64,000 nucleotides of DNA from Kaistella antarctica (GCF_900109615.1 NZ_FOIX01000004.1:248001-312000), one strand, 5' to 3'; shown: positions 7,785 to 16,246, counted from the first letter of the stretch. Notes: generated by a model from the sequence alone, not told the origin. Numbers and translations: made by a program.

Positions 7785-9260
7785 TTACAATTCTTTTCTC
7801 AAACGCGCTACCGGAATATTCAACTGTTCACGATATTTTGCAATCGTACGTCGGGCAATATTGTAACCTTTTTCTTTTAAAAGACCTACCAATGCGTCAT
7901 CGGTATACGGTTTTCTTTTGCTCTCCGCATCGATGATATCCATCAAGTGGGTTTTAATTTCTTTGGTAGAAACCTCTTCGCCATCATCGTTGGTCAATGA
8001 ATCAGAGAATAAACTTTTCAAATAAACAATTCCGTTCGGAGTATCGGCATATTTGCTTTTTACCACTCTAGAAATTGTAGAAATATCAAAACCAGTAATA
8101 TCTGCAACATCCTTCAAAATCATCGGTTTCAATGATTTGTCATCGGCCGTAATGAAATATTCTTTCTGCAACTTTACAATCGCTGAAATCGTTTGCAACA
8201 AAGTGTTCTGACGCTGGTTAATAGCATCGATATACCATTTCGCTGCATCTAATTTCTGCTTAATGAACAAGGCTGCTTGTTTGTGTTCAGCTGATTTTTT
8301 GTCGTGAGAATAAGTGGTTAAAATATCTTTGTATTCATCTGAAACTCGCAGCGAAGGTGCATTTTTGCTATTCAAAGAAGGAATTACATCAACGCCTCTT
8401 GGACCATTGTCTTTGACGGTGATTAAGAAATCTGGTATAATTTCCTGGTTAATGGTAATTGTTTGGGTATCGAAATTCCCACCAACTCGGGGCGACAGGT
8501 TTGAAATTACATCTAATGCGTCTTTCAAATCTTCTTCTTCAATATCGTATTTCTGAATAATCTTGTTGTAATGTTTGTTCGTCAAAGCATCAAACTGATT
8601 TCTCAAAATAGTCGCTGCTAAAGTAACCGATTTATCACCACTGACTTTTTTCTCGATCTGTAATAAAAGACATTCTTGTAAACCTCTAGCGCCAACGCCA
8701 GACGGATCTAATTTTTGAACGTAGTTTTCTAAGATTTCAGTCACTTTTTCTGGCGTGGTAACCAGCGATTGGGAGAAGGCTAAATCGTCAACCAACTGCT
8801 TCACTTCTCTACGAAGATAGCCGTCGTTATCAAGGTTTCCAATAATGTATTCAGCGATTTTTAAATCATCGTTATCAATATTGGCCAAATAAATTTGTTC
8901 CAGAAGATAATCGTATAAAGATTGTCCTTCTGTCAAGAGTGCCTGATTATCAAACTCCTCGTCGTCAGCAGAATAATTATTAGCAGATGATTTGTAAGCG
9001 GGTTCATCATCAAAAATATAATCGTTTACGTCGAAATCGGTGTCGATACTTTCGTTGCCTTCCTCTTCAAAACTGTCATCGCTTGAAAATTCATCTTCTT
9101 TATTTTCTTCCTTCACTTTTTCCAGCGCAGGATTCTCTTCCAGTTCCCGCTCCAATTCTTCTTCAAATTCCAGCGTATGTAGTTGTATCAACTTCATCAA
9201 TTGAATTTGTTGTGGAGCCAATTTCTGACCGAGGCGCAATTGAAAGTTTTGTTTTAACAT
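7785..9260 (-). CDS. rpoN: RNA polymerase sigma-54 factor RpoN
   Basis: A 491-residue sigma-54. Region I is the Gln/Leu-rich N-terminus (QKLAPQQIQLMKLIQL), region II is a long acidic linker (about 55-110), then the core-binding part, and the C-terminus carries the RpoN box ARRTIAKYRE just before the end. It recognises -24/-12 promoters and needs AAA+ activators. None is in this window. The gene begins 24 nt after the toxin stop codon and I see no TAnnTTTG box in that gap, so transcription may come through the toxin-antitoxin pair or from asnS. Confidence 0.95.
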   Translation of the reverse strand: MLKQNFQLRLGQKLAPQQIQLMKLIQLHTLEFEEELERELEENPALEKVKEENKEDEFSSDDSFEEEGNESIDTDFDVNDYIFDDEPAYKSSANNYSADDEEFDNQALLTEGQSLYDYLLEQIYLANIDNDDLKIAEYIIGNLDNDGYLRREVKQLVDDLAFSQSLVTTPEKVTEILENYVQKLDPSGVGARGLQECLLLQIEKKVSGDKSVTLAATILRNQFDALTNKHYNKIIQKYDIEEEDLKDALDVISNLSPRVGGNFDTQTITINQEIIPDFLITVKDNGPRGVDVIPSLNSKNAPSLRVSDEYKDILTTYSHDKKSAEHKQAALFIKQKLDAAKWYIDAINQRQNTLLQTISAIVKLQKEYFITADDKSLKPMILKDVADITGFDISTISRVVKSKYADTPNGIVYLKSLFSDSLTNDDGEEVSTKEIKTHLMDIIDAESKRKPYTDDALVGLLKEKGYNIARRTIAKYREQLNIPVARLRKEL

Positions 9261-9284
9261 CTTTTATATTAACCTATATTTTAT

Positions 9285-9581
9285 TTAAATTTCTAAATTC
9301 TCTGGATTTCTTCGGTTGTCCCAAAAGGAAAGTATTTTGATAATATTGCCTTCAATCGTATAAAAAAGAGAGAAGTTTTCTAATATCAAAATTCTTCGAA
9401 CGGTATCAAATTCTTCCAATTCTTCACCCATCAAGATATTCTTCTTCAGCAGGGATAGTTTTTTAGTGGTTTCCTTACTGATTTTTTTGGAATAAACATT
9501 TGATTGATTATGTTTGATCCAAAATTTTAAGATATCTGCATTTTCTCTTTTTGCGTGTTCAGTCCATTTGATTGATAACAT
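9285..9581 (-). CDS. RelE/ParE-family toxin
   Basis: About 98 residues when started at the ATG giving MLSIKWTEHAKRE, the usual opening of this fold. A longer frame from further upstream would add 10 residues inside the antitoxin. The sequence has the compact pattern of ParE-like proteins: an N-terminal strand with W, a helical hairpin, then VRRILILENFSLFYTIEGNIIKILSFWDNRRNP. The ending resembles RelE members that keep basic and aromatic residues near the end. Family members are mRNA interferases or gyrase inhibitors and which applies here is unclear. It overlaps the antitoxin by 23 nt. Confidence 0.8.
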   Translation of the reverse strand: MLSIKWTEHAKRENADILKFWIKHNQSNVYSKKISKETTKKLSLLKKNILMGEELEEFDTVRRILILENFSLFYTIEGNIIKILSFWDNRRNPENLEI

Positions 9582-9795
9582 CTTCAAAAAATTGATTGGC
9601 TTCTTTTTCACTAACTAAGTTTCCTTTTTCCGCATCAACTAATCCTTTTAGAATTGAATTCTTCGCTTGATTTGAAATATTTATTCTCACCATTTCTTTT
9701 TGTTCACTTTTGAAACGAATTTTCATTTCTTCTAAAAGTGATTTTAAAATACTTAGCTGTTTTTGATTCTCAGGATATACAATCAAATTTTCCAT
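9559..9795 (-). CDS. Antitoxin of the RelE/ParE pair
   Basis: A 78-residue protein without a recognised DNA-binding motif at the N-terminus. The C-terminal half (ILKGLVDAEKGNLVSEKEANQFFEDVI) is the helical toxin-binding segment typical of flavobacterial antitoxins paired with ParE-like toxins. It precedes and overlaps the toxin, the standard order. A TAACTTTG promoter box lies 16 nt upstream. Confidence 0.75.
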   Translation of the reverse strand: MENLIVYPENQKQLSILKSLLEEMKIRFKSEQKEMVRINISNQAKNSILKGLVDAEKGNLVSEKEANQFFEDVINQMD

Positions 9796-9811
9796 GGACT
9801 GTCATTTCTAA

Positions 9812-9819
9812 CAAAGTTA
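9812..9819 (-). promoter_or_regulatory. TAnnTTTG promoter box, toxin-antitoxin pair
   Basis: TAACTTTG on the minus strand lies 16 nt before the antitoxin ATG, in the short gap after asnS. It gives the module, and possibly rpoN beyond it, its own promoter. Confidence 0.5.
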
Positions 9820-9831
9820 ATATAATTAAAT

Positions 9832-11277
9832 TTAAAACTCCGCACTATGAGGCGTTCTTGGGAAAGGAATTACATCTCTAATATTCGTCATTCCTGTTAC
9901 GAAAAGAATTAGTCTTTCTAAACCAAGTCCGAAACCTGCGTGTGGCACAGAACCGAATTTACGGGTATCCATGTACCACCAAAGCTCTTCTGCATCAACG
10001 TTCATGTCTTTCATTTTGGCTTGCAGAATATCGAATTTATCTTCTCTTTGAGAACCTCCGATGATTTCGCCAATTCCTGGGAATAAAACATCCATGGCAG
10101 CAACGGTTTTTCCATCTTCATTAAGTTTCATGTAGAAAGCCTTGATCTCTTTTGGATAATCAAAAAGAACCACTGGACACAGGAAATGTTTTTCAACCAA
10201 GAATCGTTCGTGCTCACTTTGTAAATCGGCACCCCATTCTTCAATCGGATACTGAAATTTACCTTTCTTATTTTCTTTGGAATTTTTAAGGATCTCAAAT
10301 GCTTCCGTATAAGATACTCTTTTAAATCGTTTTTGAAGAACGTTTTGTAATTTCTCCAACAAACCTTCCGAAGCTCTGTCTTTTTCTGGTTTTTGTTTTT
10401 GCTCGTCTGCAAATCGTTTATCTAAAAACTCCAAATCATCTTTGCAATTTTCTAAAACATAAGTGATGACGTATTTTAAGAAATCCTCAGCCAGATCGAT
10501 ATTGTCTTCTAAATTATTGAAGGCAACTTCAGGTTCTACCATCCAGAATTCCGCGAGGTGACGCGTAGTGTTGGAGTTTTCTGCCCGGAATGTTGGTCCG
10601 AAAGTATACACTCTTCCCAAGCCCATCATCGCAGTTTCTACGTTCAATTGACCAGAAACTGTTAAGTTGGTTTTCTTACCAAAGAAGTCTTGGTTAAAAT
10701 CAATCGCACCGTTTTCGTCGCGTGGAATTGCATTTAGATCAAAGTTGGTAACGCCAAACATTTCACCAGCTCCTTCTGCATCTGCGCCAGTAATTACGGG
10801 CGTGTTCATGTAAAAAAATTGGTTCTGATTGAAGAACTGATGAATCGCAAAACTTACCGAACTTCTCACGCGAAAAATCGCGCTGAATAAATTGGTGCGA
10901 AAACGCAAATGCGCTTGCTCACGTAAAATTTCTAAGGAATGCTTCTTGGGTTGAAGTATTGTTTTATCTCTTTCCTCCGTAAAGTTATCGCCTAAAATTG
11001 TAATTTTCTTGGCAATGATTTCGATATTTTGACCAGCTCCTTGGCTTTCAACCACTTCGCCAACGATTTTCAGTGAGGCAGCATTGCTGATGTTTTTAAG
11101 AATGCTTTCATCAAATTGTTCGAAGTCAACCACAATCTGTAAGTTGTTAATAGTCGAGCCATCATTCAAGGCAATAAAGCGGTTGGAGCGAAATGCCCGA
11201 ACCCAGCCTTGCACGGTAATGTCGTGATGAATTAGTTTTTTATAATCTCCTAATAATTCTTTAATTGTCGTTCTCAT
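9832..11277 (-). CDS. asnS: Asparaginyl-tRNA synthetase
   Basis: This 481-residue class IIb synthetase charges tRNA-Asn with asparagine in the cytoplasm. The N-terminal OB fold for anticodon binding contains VQGWVRAFRSNRFIALNDGS. Motif 2 is FRAENSNTTRHLAEFWMVEPE-like and motif 3 is GFGLGLERLILFVTG near the end. The length is normal for the family. A TAAGTTTG box lies 22 nt upstream. As I recall it, asnS is often next to rpoN in Flavobacteriia. Here a toxin-antitoxin pair sits between them. Confidence 0.96.
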   Translation of the reverse strand: MRTTIKELLGDYKKLIHHDITVQGWVRAFRSNRFIALNDGSTINNLQIVVDFEQFDESILKNISNAASLKIVGEVVESQGAGQNIEIIAKKITILGDNFTEERDKTILQPKKHSLEILREQAHLRFRTNLFSAIFRVRSSVSFAIHQFFNQNQFFYMNTPVITGADAEGAGEMFGVTNFDLNAIPRDENGAIDFNQDFFGKKTNLTVSGQLNVETAMMGLGRVYTFGPTFRAENSNTTRHLAEFWMVEPEVAFNNLEDNIDLAEDFLKYVITYVLENCKDDLEFLDKRFADEQKQKPEKDRASEGLLEKLQNVLQKRFKRVSYTEAFEILKNSKENKKGKFQYPIEEWGADLQSEHERFLVEKHFLCPVVLFDYPKEIKAFYMKLNEDGKTVAAMDVLFPGIGEIIGGSQREDKFDILQAKMKDMNVDAEELWWYMDTRKFGSVPHAGFGLGLERLILFVTGMTNIRDVIPFPRTPHSAEF

Positions 11278-11299
11278 ATTTACTTAAAATCAATAGATG

Positions 11300-11307
11300 C
11301 AAACTTA
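11300..11307 (-). promoter_or_regulatory. TAnnTTTG promoter box, asnS
   Basis: TAAGTTTG on the minus strand lies 22 nt before the asnS start codon and predicts a leader of under 20 nt. Confidence 0.55.
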
Positions 11308-11397
11308 CTAAAAATTGGCGTAATTCTTGATGAAAGGAAAAATTTTTAGCAAAGAATTTCTGGAAAATTTGGAACTGATTTTTGAAGAAATACGGAG

Positions 11398-11488
11398 TTG
11401 CGACCCGACTTGAACGGAAATCCTTTTTTCGGCAGGCCTTTGGAAAGGGCGAAAAAAGATTGGGAGTGGAAGGCGGAAATGTTCGCCC
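11398..11488. repeat. Dispersed hairpin repeat, copy B
   Basis: TTGCGACCCGA, then CTTTTTTCG, a variable interior, CGAAAAAA, and GGA.GGCGGAAATGTTCGCCC. The interior pairs TTTTTTCG with CGAAAAAA and contains a second small stem CCTTT/AAAGG. It fills most of the 272-nt gap between rimM and asnS, which otherwise shows only the asnS promoter. Confidence 0.75.
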
Positions 11489-11549
11489 AAAAAAATAAGG
11501 AAATTAGCTTTTGACTACAGTAAATAGGCAGTTAAAAAAAACACAATTT

Positions 11550-12092
11550 TTACTCGTCCTTCTTAGACGGAATTAAGAAAACATCCATCAAACCTTCTGG
11601 CAGTGACATTTTAATGAATTTCTCCTCACGGTTTAATTCAAGGATCCAATCTCTGATAATAGGAATCACGATTTGTTTCCCGCCTAAATCCAACACGAAA
11701 TAGTGCTGCCCAGTTTGGTCATTGATCGTCTCGATAATTCCACAAGATTTACCATCTTCTTCGCGGATTTCAAAGCCGACCACTTCATGGTAATAGAATT
11801 TATTGCCAGTAAGTTTTGGCAAGCCAGTGAGCGGCAAGTAAACATCTTTACCTACAACTTGATCCACCAAAGCTTCGGTAGAATTTTTGAAAGAAACAAT
11901 CAGCGTTTCGCCTTTGCTCCAAGATTGTTTTGCAATAAAAAAAGGCACCAATAAGCCGTTGATATCAACGAATATCGAACTTAACTTGGTGTACATTTCA
12001 GGTTGATCGGTATCGAGCTTCAGGAATACATTTCCGTGCAATCCGTGTCTGCGGGTAACTTTACCTAAAAAATAGCAATCGTCTTTTTTCAT
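11550..12092 (-). CDS. rimM: 16S rRNA processing protein RimM
   Basis: A 180-residue ribosome maturation factor that binds S19 and helps form the 30S head. It has the N-terminal RimM domain (FLGKVTRRHGLHGNVFLKLDT) and a C-terminal PRC barrel (QHYFVLDLGGKQIVIPIIRDWI). It follows rpsP on the same strand, as in most bacteria, but a terminator lies between them and a TATATTTG box sits 4 nt before ATG, so it appears to have its own, leaderless transcript. Confidence 0.93.
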   Translation of the reverse strand: MKKDDCYFLGKVTRRHGLHGNVFLKLDTDQPEMYTKLSSIFVDINGLLVPFFIAKQSWSKGETLIVSFKNSTEALVDQVVGKDVYLPLTGLPKLTGNKFYYHEVVGFEIREEDGKSCGIIETINDQTGQHYFVLDLGGKQIVIPIIRDWILELNREEKFIKMSLPEGLMDVFLIPSKKDE

Positions 12093-12096
12093 GGTG

Positions 12097-12104
12097 CAAA
12101 TATA
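12097..12104 (-). promoter_or_regulatory. TAnnTTTG promoter box, rimM (leaderless)
   Basis: TATATTTG on the minus strand ends 4 nt before the rimM ATG, the same spacing as at lptB and uvrC. Confidence 0.65.
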
Positions 12105-12123
12105 AAGGGTTTTAAAATAATAA

Positions 12124-12144
12124 AGGCGTCAAAAAATGACGCCT
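12124..12144 (-). terminator. Terminator between rpsP and rimM
   Basis: AGGCGTCA and TGACGCC(T) form a stem of 7-8 bp around a 5-nt A-rich loop, followed on the minus strand by a T-rich run. It would end most rpsP transcripts before rimM. Confidence 0.75.
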
Positions 12145-12171
12145 CCATAATTCTTAATATAAGAAATTTTA

Positions 12172-12957
12172 TTAAGCTTTAGCTTCGTCAGCACCTTCTT
12201 CAGTTTCTTTGTCGTCGCTTCCAGTCAATTTTTCAGTTACGTTTGCTACTGTTTCTTTTACAGAATCAACAGCTCCTTCTACTGCAGCTGCAGCTGTACC
12301 TAAAGATTCAGCAACAGTTTCTACCACAGTTTTTTCTTCTGTAGCTTCTTCTTTTACTTCTTCAACTGGTGCATTTTTAGCATCTTCAGCCGCTTTTGCT
12401 TCTGCATCTTTAGCATCTTGTGCTGCTTTTGCTTCTGCGTCTTTGGCATCTTGAGCCGCTTTTTCTTCAGCTAATTTAGCGTCAGCTTCAGCTTTTGCAT
12501 CAGATTCAACTTTAGCAGCAGCATCCAATCTTCCTTGGTTTACCTTTGCTTCAGCGTCTAAGGCAGCTTTTTTTGCATCATCTTTCGATTTTGCTAAACC
12601 GTCTTTTTTACCAAGAACTTGTTGGTCTTTTCCTTCTAACCAAGTTGCGAATTTGCTGTCTGCTGCTTCCTGATCGAAAGCACCTTTAGCAACTCCACCT
12701 TGTAAGTGTCTTTTGTAAAGAACTCCTTTGTAAGAAAGAATAGCACGAGCCGTGTCAGTTGGTTGCGCTCCGTTGTTTAACCATTTTACTGCAGCATCTA
12801 CGTTAAGTTCGATAACAGCTGGGTTAACAATTGGATTGTAAGTACCGATTTTTTCGATGAATTTACCATCTCTACTTGCTCTTGCATCGGCAATTACGAT
12901 GTGGTAGAAAGGTTTACCTTTTTTACCGTGTCTTTGTAATCTAATTTTTACTGACAT
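12172..12957 (-). CDS. rpsP: 30S ribosomal protein S16 with a long C-terminal tail
   Basis: The first 85 or so residues are normal S16 ([20 protein letters not shown], then GTYNP and GVLYKRHL). Residues from about 105 to 261 form a tail rich in Ala, Glu, Asp and Lys that usual S16 (about 80 residues) lacks. The tail contains three 11-residue repeats of the [11 protein letters not shown] type, then a Val/Glu-rich end. As I recall it, extended S16 is seen across Flavobacteriia. The tail is probably a long helix or disordered arm, role unknown. A duplicated 20-mer occupies its leader RNA. Confidence 0.95.
   Translation of the reverse strand: MSVKIRLQRHGKKGKPFYHIVIADARASRDGKFIEKIGTYNPIVNPAVIELNVDAAVKWLNNGAQPTDTARAILSYKGVLYKRHLQGGVAKGAFDQEAADSKFATWLEGKDQQVLGKKDGLAKSKDDAKKAALDAEAKVNQGRLDAAAKVESDAKAEADAKLAEEKAAQDAKDAEAKAAQDAKDAEAKAAEDAKNAPVEEVKEEATEEKTVVETVAESLGTAAAAVEGAVDSVKETVANVTEKLTGSDDKETEEGADEAKA
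12381..12479 (-). repeat. 33-nt tandem repeat inside rpsP (3 units)
   Basis: Three head-to-tail 33-nt units at 12381, 12414 and 12447 encode 11-residue Ala/Lys/Asp/Glu-rich repeats of the S16 tail. The third unit has diverged most. The period is a multiple of three, so copy-number change would keep the frame. Confidence 0.8.
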
Positions 12958-12971
12958 AAATGTTTGATTTT

Positions 12972-13015
12972 GTGGGAACTCGTCCCGATTAATTAGTGGG
13001 AACTCGTCCCGATTA
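12972..13015 (-). promoter_or_regulatory. Duplicated 20-mer in the rpsP leader
   Basis: Two identical 20-nt copies (12972-12991 and 12996-13015, period 24) read on the minus strand as TAATCGGGACGAGTTCCCAC. Each can form a small GGGA/TCCC hairpin. Both lie between the predicted transcript start near 13022 and the rpsP ATG, so they make up most of the leader. This could be a binding site for regulation or a dispersed repeat that landed there. Confidence 0.55.
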
Positions 13016-13027
13016 TTTATAAGGGTG

Positions 13028-13035
13028 CAAAGATA
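13028..13035 (-). promoter_or_regulatory. TAnnTTTG promoter box, rpsP
   Basis: TATCTTTG on the minus strand lies 70 nt before the rpsP ATG and predicts a leader of about 65 nt. Confidence 0.6.
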
Positions 13036-13100
13036 ACTTTTTTTTCTAAATCGGCAATTGATTAAGACGGATTTCTATCTTGAAATATCTTCAATTTTTA

Positions 13101-13180
13101 GGAGCCGAGAACCTGCTTTCCGCTGTATCTTTTACTCCACTAAAGTTTCATAAAAGGATGTCGCTGCACTCAGGGCTATC
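13101..13180. repeat. Intergenic hairpin element of a second type
   Basis: GGAGCCGAGAACCTGCTTTCCGC, then TATCTTTT, a short interior, AAAAGGATG, and TCGCTGCACTCAGGGCT. The ends can pair (AGCC with GGCT, CCTG with CAGG) and so can the inner ATC.TTTT and AAAAGGAT. The layout is like the GCGACCC family: conserved flanks around a T-run/A-run hairpin. It sits in the 369-nt gap between rpsP and the PepSY gene. The remainder of that gap holds the rpsP promoter and a run of TTTTGTGGC repeats at about 13295-13318. Confidence 0.55.
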
Positions 13181-13326
13181 AGATTGGACTGATAAAAGAT
13201 TTCAGGCTCTAGAATTCACCATGAAGATTTCATTAGAAAGGTAGAAATCATTGAGCTTCAATGAAACTCTTGGTGTGCTTTCTTTTTTGAACTTTTGTGG
13301 CTTTTGTGGCTTTTATGATTCAACCA

Positions 13327-13845
13327 TTATTGAAAGAACACCATAATCACCGCCAAAACAAATCCGATTCCGGCGTAAATCATACCGCGACGGAAAGCTT
13401 TAGATTTAAAATTAAACATCCAGAAAGAAGAAATTACAAAGAAGAAAAGGGTTAGTCCGAAAACGGTATTCAAGGTGGCGTACCGGTGCGTAGAAGTCGA
13501 TTTATGCAACTGATTAAATTTCTCTAAAACAAAAGGGAATTGCATTTTAGTATATTTTGCTTCGCCCGTTTTAGCATTATAGGTTCCTTCTTTAAAGGTT
13601 TTCAAATCGCCGTCACCTGCTTTAAACTCCACATTTTTCATTTTAATTTCTTTAGCCAATTCCTTTTCAGTCATGTTTAGTTTTAAGACGACATCGTATT
13701 TGTTTTCTGACTTTAAAAAATTGGTATCGCGGTAAATTAAAAGAACGCCGCTCAAGGCATAAACGGCCATAATGCCGGCGGCGAAATAGCCTAAATAGCG
13801 GTGTGTAATCCGCATGAATGATTTGGTATCTTTAATTGCTGCCAT
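13327..13845 (-). CDS. PepSY-associated membrane protein
   Basis: A 172-residue protein with an N-terminal helix (YLGYFAAGIMAVYALSGVLLIY, split by the membrane), a periplasmic PepSY-like middle containing ELAKEIK and GEAKYTKMQFPFVLEKFNQLHK, and two C-terminal helices. It matches the short version of the PepSY-TM proteins that accompany siderophore receptors and may reduce or release iron after uptake. It lies 107 nt downstream of the TonB-dependent receptor on the same strand and is probably in the same transcript. Confidence 0.75.
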   Translation of the reverse strand: MAAIKDTKSFMRITHRYLGYFAAGIMAVYALSGVLLIYRDTNFLKSENKYDVVLKLNMTEKELAKEIKMKNVEFKAGDGDLKTFKEGTYNAKTGEAKYTKMQFPFVLEKFNQLHKSTSTHRYATLNTVFGLTLFFFVISSFWMFNFKSKAFRRGMIYAGIGFVLAVIMVFFQ

Positions 13846-13952
13846 CGTTTTCTGTTTTTTTGATTGATATGTTGACCTCTTTAATAACAGAAGTGGAAAC
13901 CGAAATTTCCACTGCTCTTATTATAAATATTAAATGATATGAAGTATTTTTA

Positions 13953-16175
13953 TTACAGTTTATAAGTCAAGGTCACGTAAAAGTTTCTTGGCGTGATTGG
14001 GTTAACCGAATAATTCTCATGGTAATTATAGTTCACAGAATCAAACAAGTTTCCAACTTTCCCCATTACGGAGAATTTCTTCCAGTCGTATCCAGCAGAG
14101 ATAGACGCGGTCACATAATCATCAACTTCCAAAAATCTTGAAACTCCGTTTCTTTCTTTATCGGTTTTCTTCGTATCATTCCAACCTGCGATTCTATCGC
14201 CGATGAAATAAACGCTGGCGCCTAATTTCAAACCTTTCACATAATTGTTGAAGGTATAGAAAACGGAAGCATTAGCTGTAGTTGCTGGTGTTCGTACCAA
14301 TCTTTGATTTTCTACATATCCAAAATCAGCTGGCGTATCTAAATAAACCGAATGGTTATAAGAAGCTCCGGCGATAATCGATAAGTTCGGGTAAGGATTT
14401 CCGGTGATGTCTAGTTCAACACCTCTACTTCTCATTTTACCGGCAAATTCTTTCACGTCTTTTCCTGGAGTAGAATATTCAACGCTTTGATAAAAATTAC
14501 GATTTTCTATTTGATAAAGCGATAGATTTAAAGCTACAGCATCATTCCAAAAATTCTTTTTCATTCCTAACTCAAACTGATCAATGATCGATGGCTTAAG
14601 CGAAGAATCATTCACATCAACTCCGGTATTTGCAACGAAGGAATTGGTGTAGGTAGCGAAAAGTGATAGGTTCGTATTTGGCATATAAACCAACCCTGCT
14701 TTGGGTGAAAACGCTCTATTTACAGAACCTGCAGAATTTTTGCTATCGTTGGTTACAAAATTTTTCTTTTCAGAATCTTTGTTCTCGATATAAGAATATC
14801 GCAAACCAGCCAATACTTTAAATTTATCTGAGAGCTCTATAAAATCCTGTGCATAGATTCCAAATCTCTGGGTCGGAATTCTATTTCTGTCATTTTTAAT
14901 GGATTCTGGCATTGCACCAGCCGCCCAGCTTGAAGGATCATCTAAGTAAATTGTGCCATTTGCAGCTCCATTTGTTCCGTGGAATAATTTACGATCGATT
15001 AGTTTACCAGAGGCTTTATCTAAAAAAGTATACGAATCGGTAGTTCCATAATCTCCATCGGAGCCGACTAATATTTTATGATTAACACTTCCGGTTTTGA
15101 ACTCACCATTCAAATTAACTTGTAACGAGGTGTAATTTTGTTCGGTATAGGATTTACCCAAAGGTCTTTTCCAGTTCAATCGATTGGCATTGTCATATTC
15201 CCACTGAACTCTTTCTGTAGCAAAATAATCCTTGGTGTAGTTTTGATAAGAAGCCACAGCATTTAAAGTCCAAACATCATTAAACTGATGATTAAAAGTA
15301 ATTCCGGTTGTAGCTTGTTGCACATTTTGGTACTGCCAGTCTGCACCGACAAAAGCGTTTCTCGGCAACAAAGTGTTCATGGAGTACGACTCATCTTTAT
15401 TGGTAATGGACCCAACTCCAAAATCCGGCGTAAAATCATTCTTTAAATAATCTGCTTCTACAATCAACTGAGAATTTTCTCCGATATTGAATAAGATAGA
15501 AGGATTGAAGTAATATTTTTCAGACTCCACCACATCTCTGAAGCTATCTGCTTTTTCATAAGCCCCATTTACTCTGAAAGCAATACTTTTTGACAAAGGA
15601 CCGTATAAATCGACGGTTGGCTTGTAAGAATTCCAGCTACCTCCACTAAAACCGACAGTTCCACCATTGGCAAACCTTGGTTTTTTGGTAATTAAATTCA
15701 CAACTCCACCTGCAGCAACGTTTCCGTACAACATGGCATTTCCGCCTTTTAAAACCTCTACTCTTTCTAGCCCAGAAACTTCAGGAAAAACTCCGCTGTT
15801 CACTCTGGCACCGTTTTTAAAAATGTTATCGTTTCCGAAGTTGAATCCACGTCCACCAAAACTATCTTGAGAGTTTCCTCTCGAGGACGTAATATATAGA
15901 CCGTTGACATTTTGAAGAACATCGCTCAATTGTTTTGATTGTTGCTGCTCAATAATTTCATGCGTAACAATGGCAACTGGCTGCGGATTTTCCATTATCG
16001 TCAAATTTGACTTTGATGACATTGGCTTTGCAATGTTAGGATTACCAGTTTTGTGAAGATTGATATCTTCAATTTGCTGAATTCTAATGGTATCACTTTC
16101 TGGCTGAAACTGCATCTGTGCGCTAAGTGACGAGACAATTAGTAAAGCTCCAAGTGAAATAATCTGTTTTTTCAT
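13953..16175 (-). CDS. TonB-dependent siderophore receptor
   Basis: A 740-residue outer-membrane receptor. It has a signal peptide (about 1-19), a TonB-box region near residues 25-40, a plug domain (about 55-180, with SRGNSQDSFGGRGFNFGND and LERVEVLKGGNAMLYGN) and a 22-strand barrel ending in YVTLTYKL. The plug sequence is of the ferric-siderophore type, not the SusC type. The ligand is unknown. A TACTTTTG promoter box and an upstream AT-rich imperfect palindrome that may bind Fur suggest iron control. A PepSY membrane protein follows. Confidence 0.9.
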   Translation of the reverse strand: MKKQIISLGALLIVSSLSAQMQFQPESDTIRIQQIEDINLHKTGNPNIAKPMSSKSNLTIMENPQPVAIVTHEIIEQQQSKQLSDVLQNVNGLYITSSRGNSQDSFGGRGFNFGNDNIFKNGARVNSGVFPEVSGLERVEVLKGGNAMLYGNVAAGGVVNLITKKPRFANGGTVGFSGGSWNSYKPTVDLYGPLSKSIAFRVNGAYEKADSFRDVVESEKYYFNPSILFNIGENSQLIVEADYLKNDFTPDFGVGSITNKDESYSMNTLLPRNAFVGADWQYQNVQQATTGITFNHQFNDVWTLNAVASYQNYTKDYFATERVQWEYDNANRLNWKRPLGKSYTEQNYTSLQVNLNGEFKTGSVNHKILVGSDGDYGTTDSYTFLDKASGKLIDRKLFHGTNGAANGTIYLDDPSSWAAGAMPESIKNDRNRIPTQRFGIYAQDFIELSDKFKVLAGLRYSYIENKDSEKKNFVTNDSKNSAGSVNRAFSPKAGLVYMPNTNLSLFATYTNSFVANTGVDVNDSSLKPSIIDQFELGMKKNFWNDAVALNLSLYQIENRNFYQSVEYSTPGKDVKEFAGKMRSRGVELDITGNPYPNLSIIAGASYNHSVYLDTPADFGYVENQRLVRTPATTANASVFYTFNNYVKGLKLGASVYFIGDRIAGWNDTKKTDKERNGVSRFLEVDDYVTASISAGYDWKKFSVMGKVGNLFDSVNYNYHENYSVNPITPRNFYVTLTYKL

Positions 16176-16212
16176 AGGACGTTTTTATTTAGACTGAATT
16201 AAAATAACGATG

Positions 16213-16220
16213 CAAAAGTA
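16213..16220 (-). promoter_or_regulatory. TAnnTTTG promoter box, siderophore receptor
   Basis: TACTTTTG on the minus strand lies 37 nt before the receptor ATG and predicts a leader of about 33 nt. Confidence 0.6.
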
Positions 16221-16246
16221 AAAAACGATTTGCTAATAGACAAGGC

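Noticed and set aside
8987..9340. 117-codon open frame opposite the start of rpoN
   Set aside because: It lies over conserved rpoN sequence and the toxin 3' end, and its product resembles no family.
10128..10412. 94-codon open frame overlapping asnS on the same strand in another frame
   Set aside because: It lies fully inside the conserved synthetase and has a highly basic, low-complexity product.
12209..12454. Ser/Ala-rich open frame opposite rpsP
   Set aside because: It is the mirror of the repetitive S16 tail and has no promoter or ribosome binding site.
13295..13318. Repeated TTTTGTGGC words before the PepSY gene, considered as a CRISPR-like or operator array
   Set aside because: Only two or three short imperfect units with no spacers. 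It looks like a generic AT-rich repeat.
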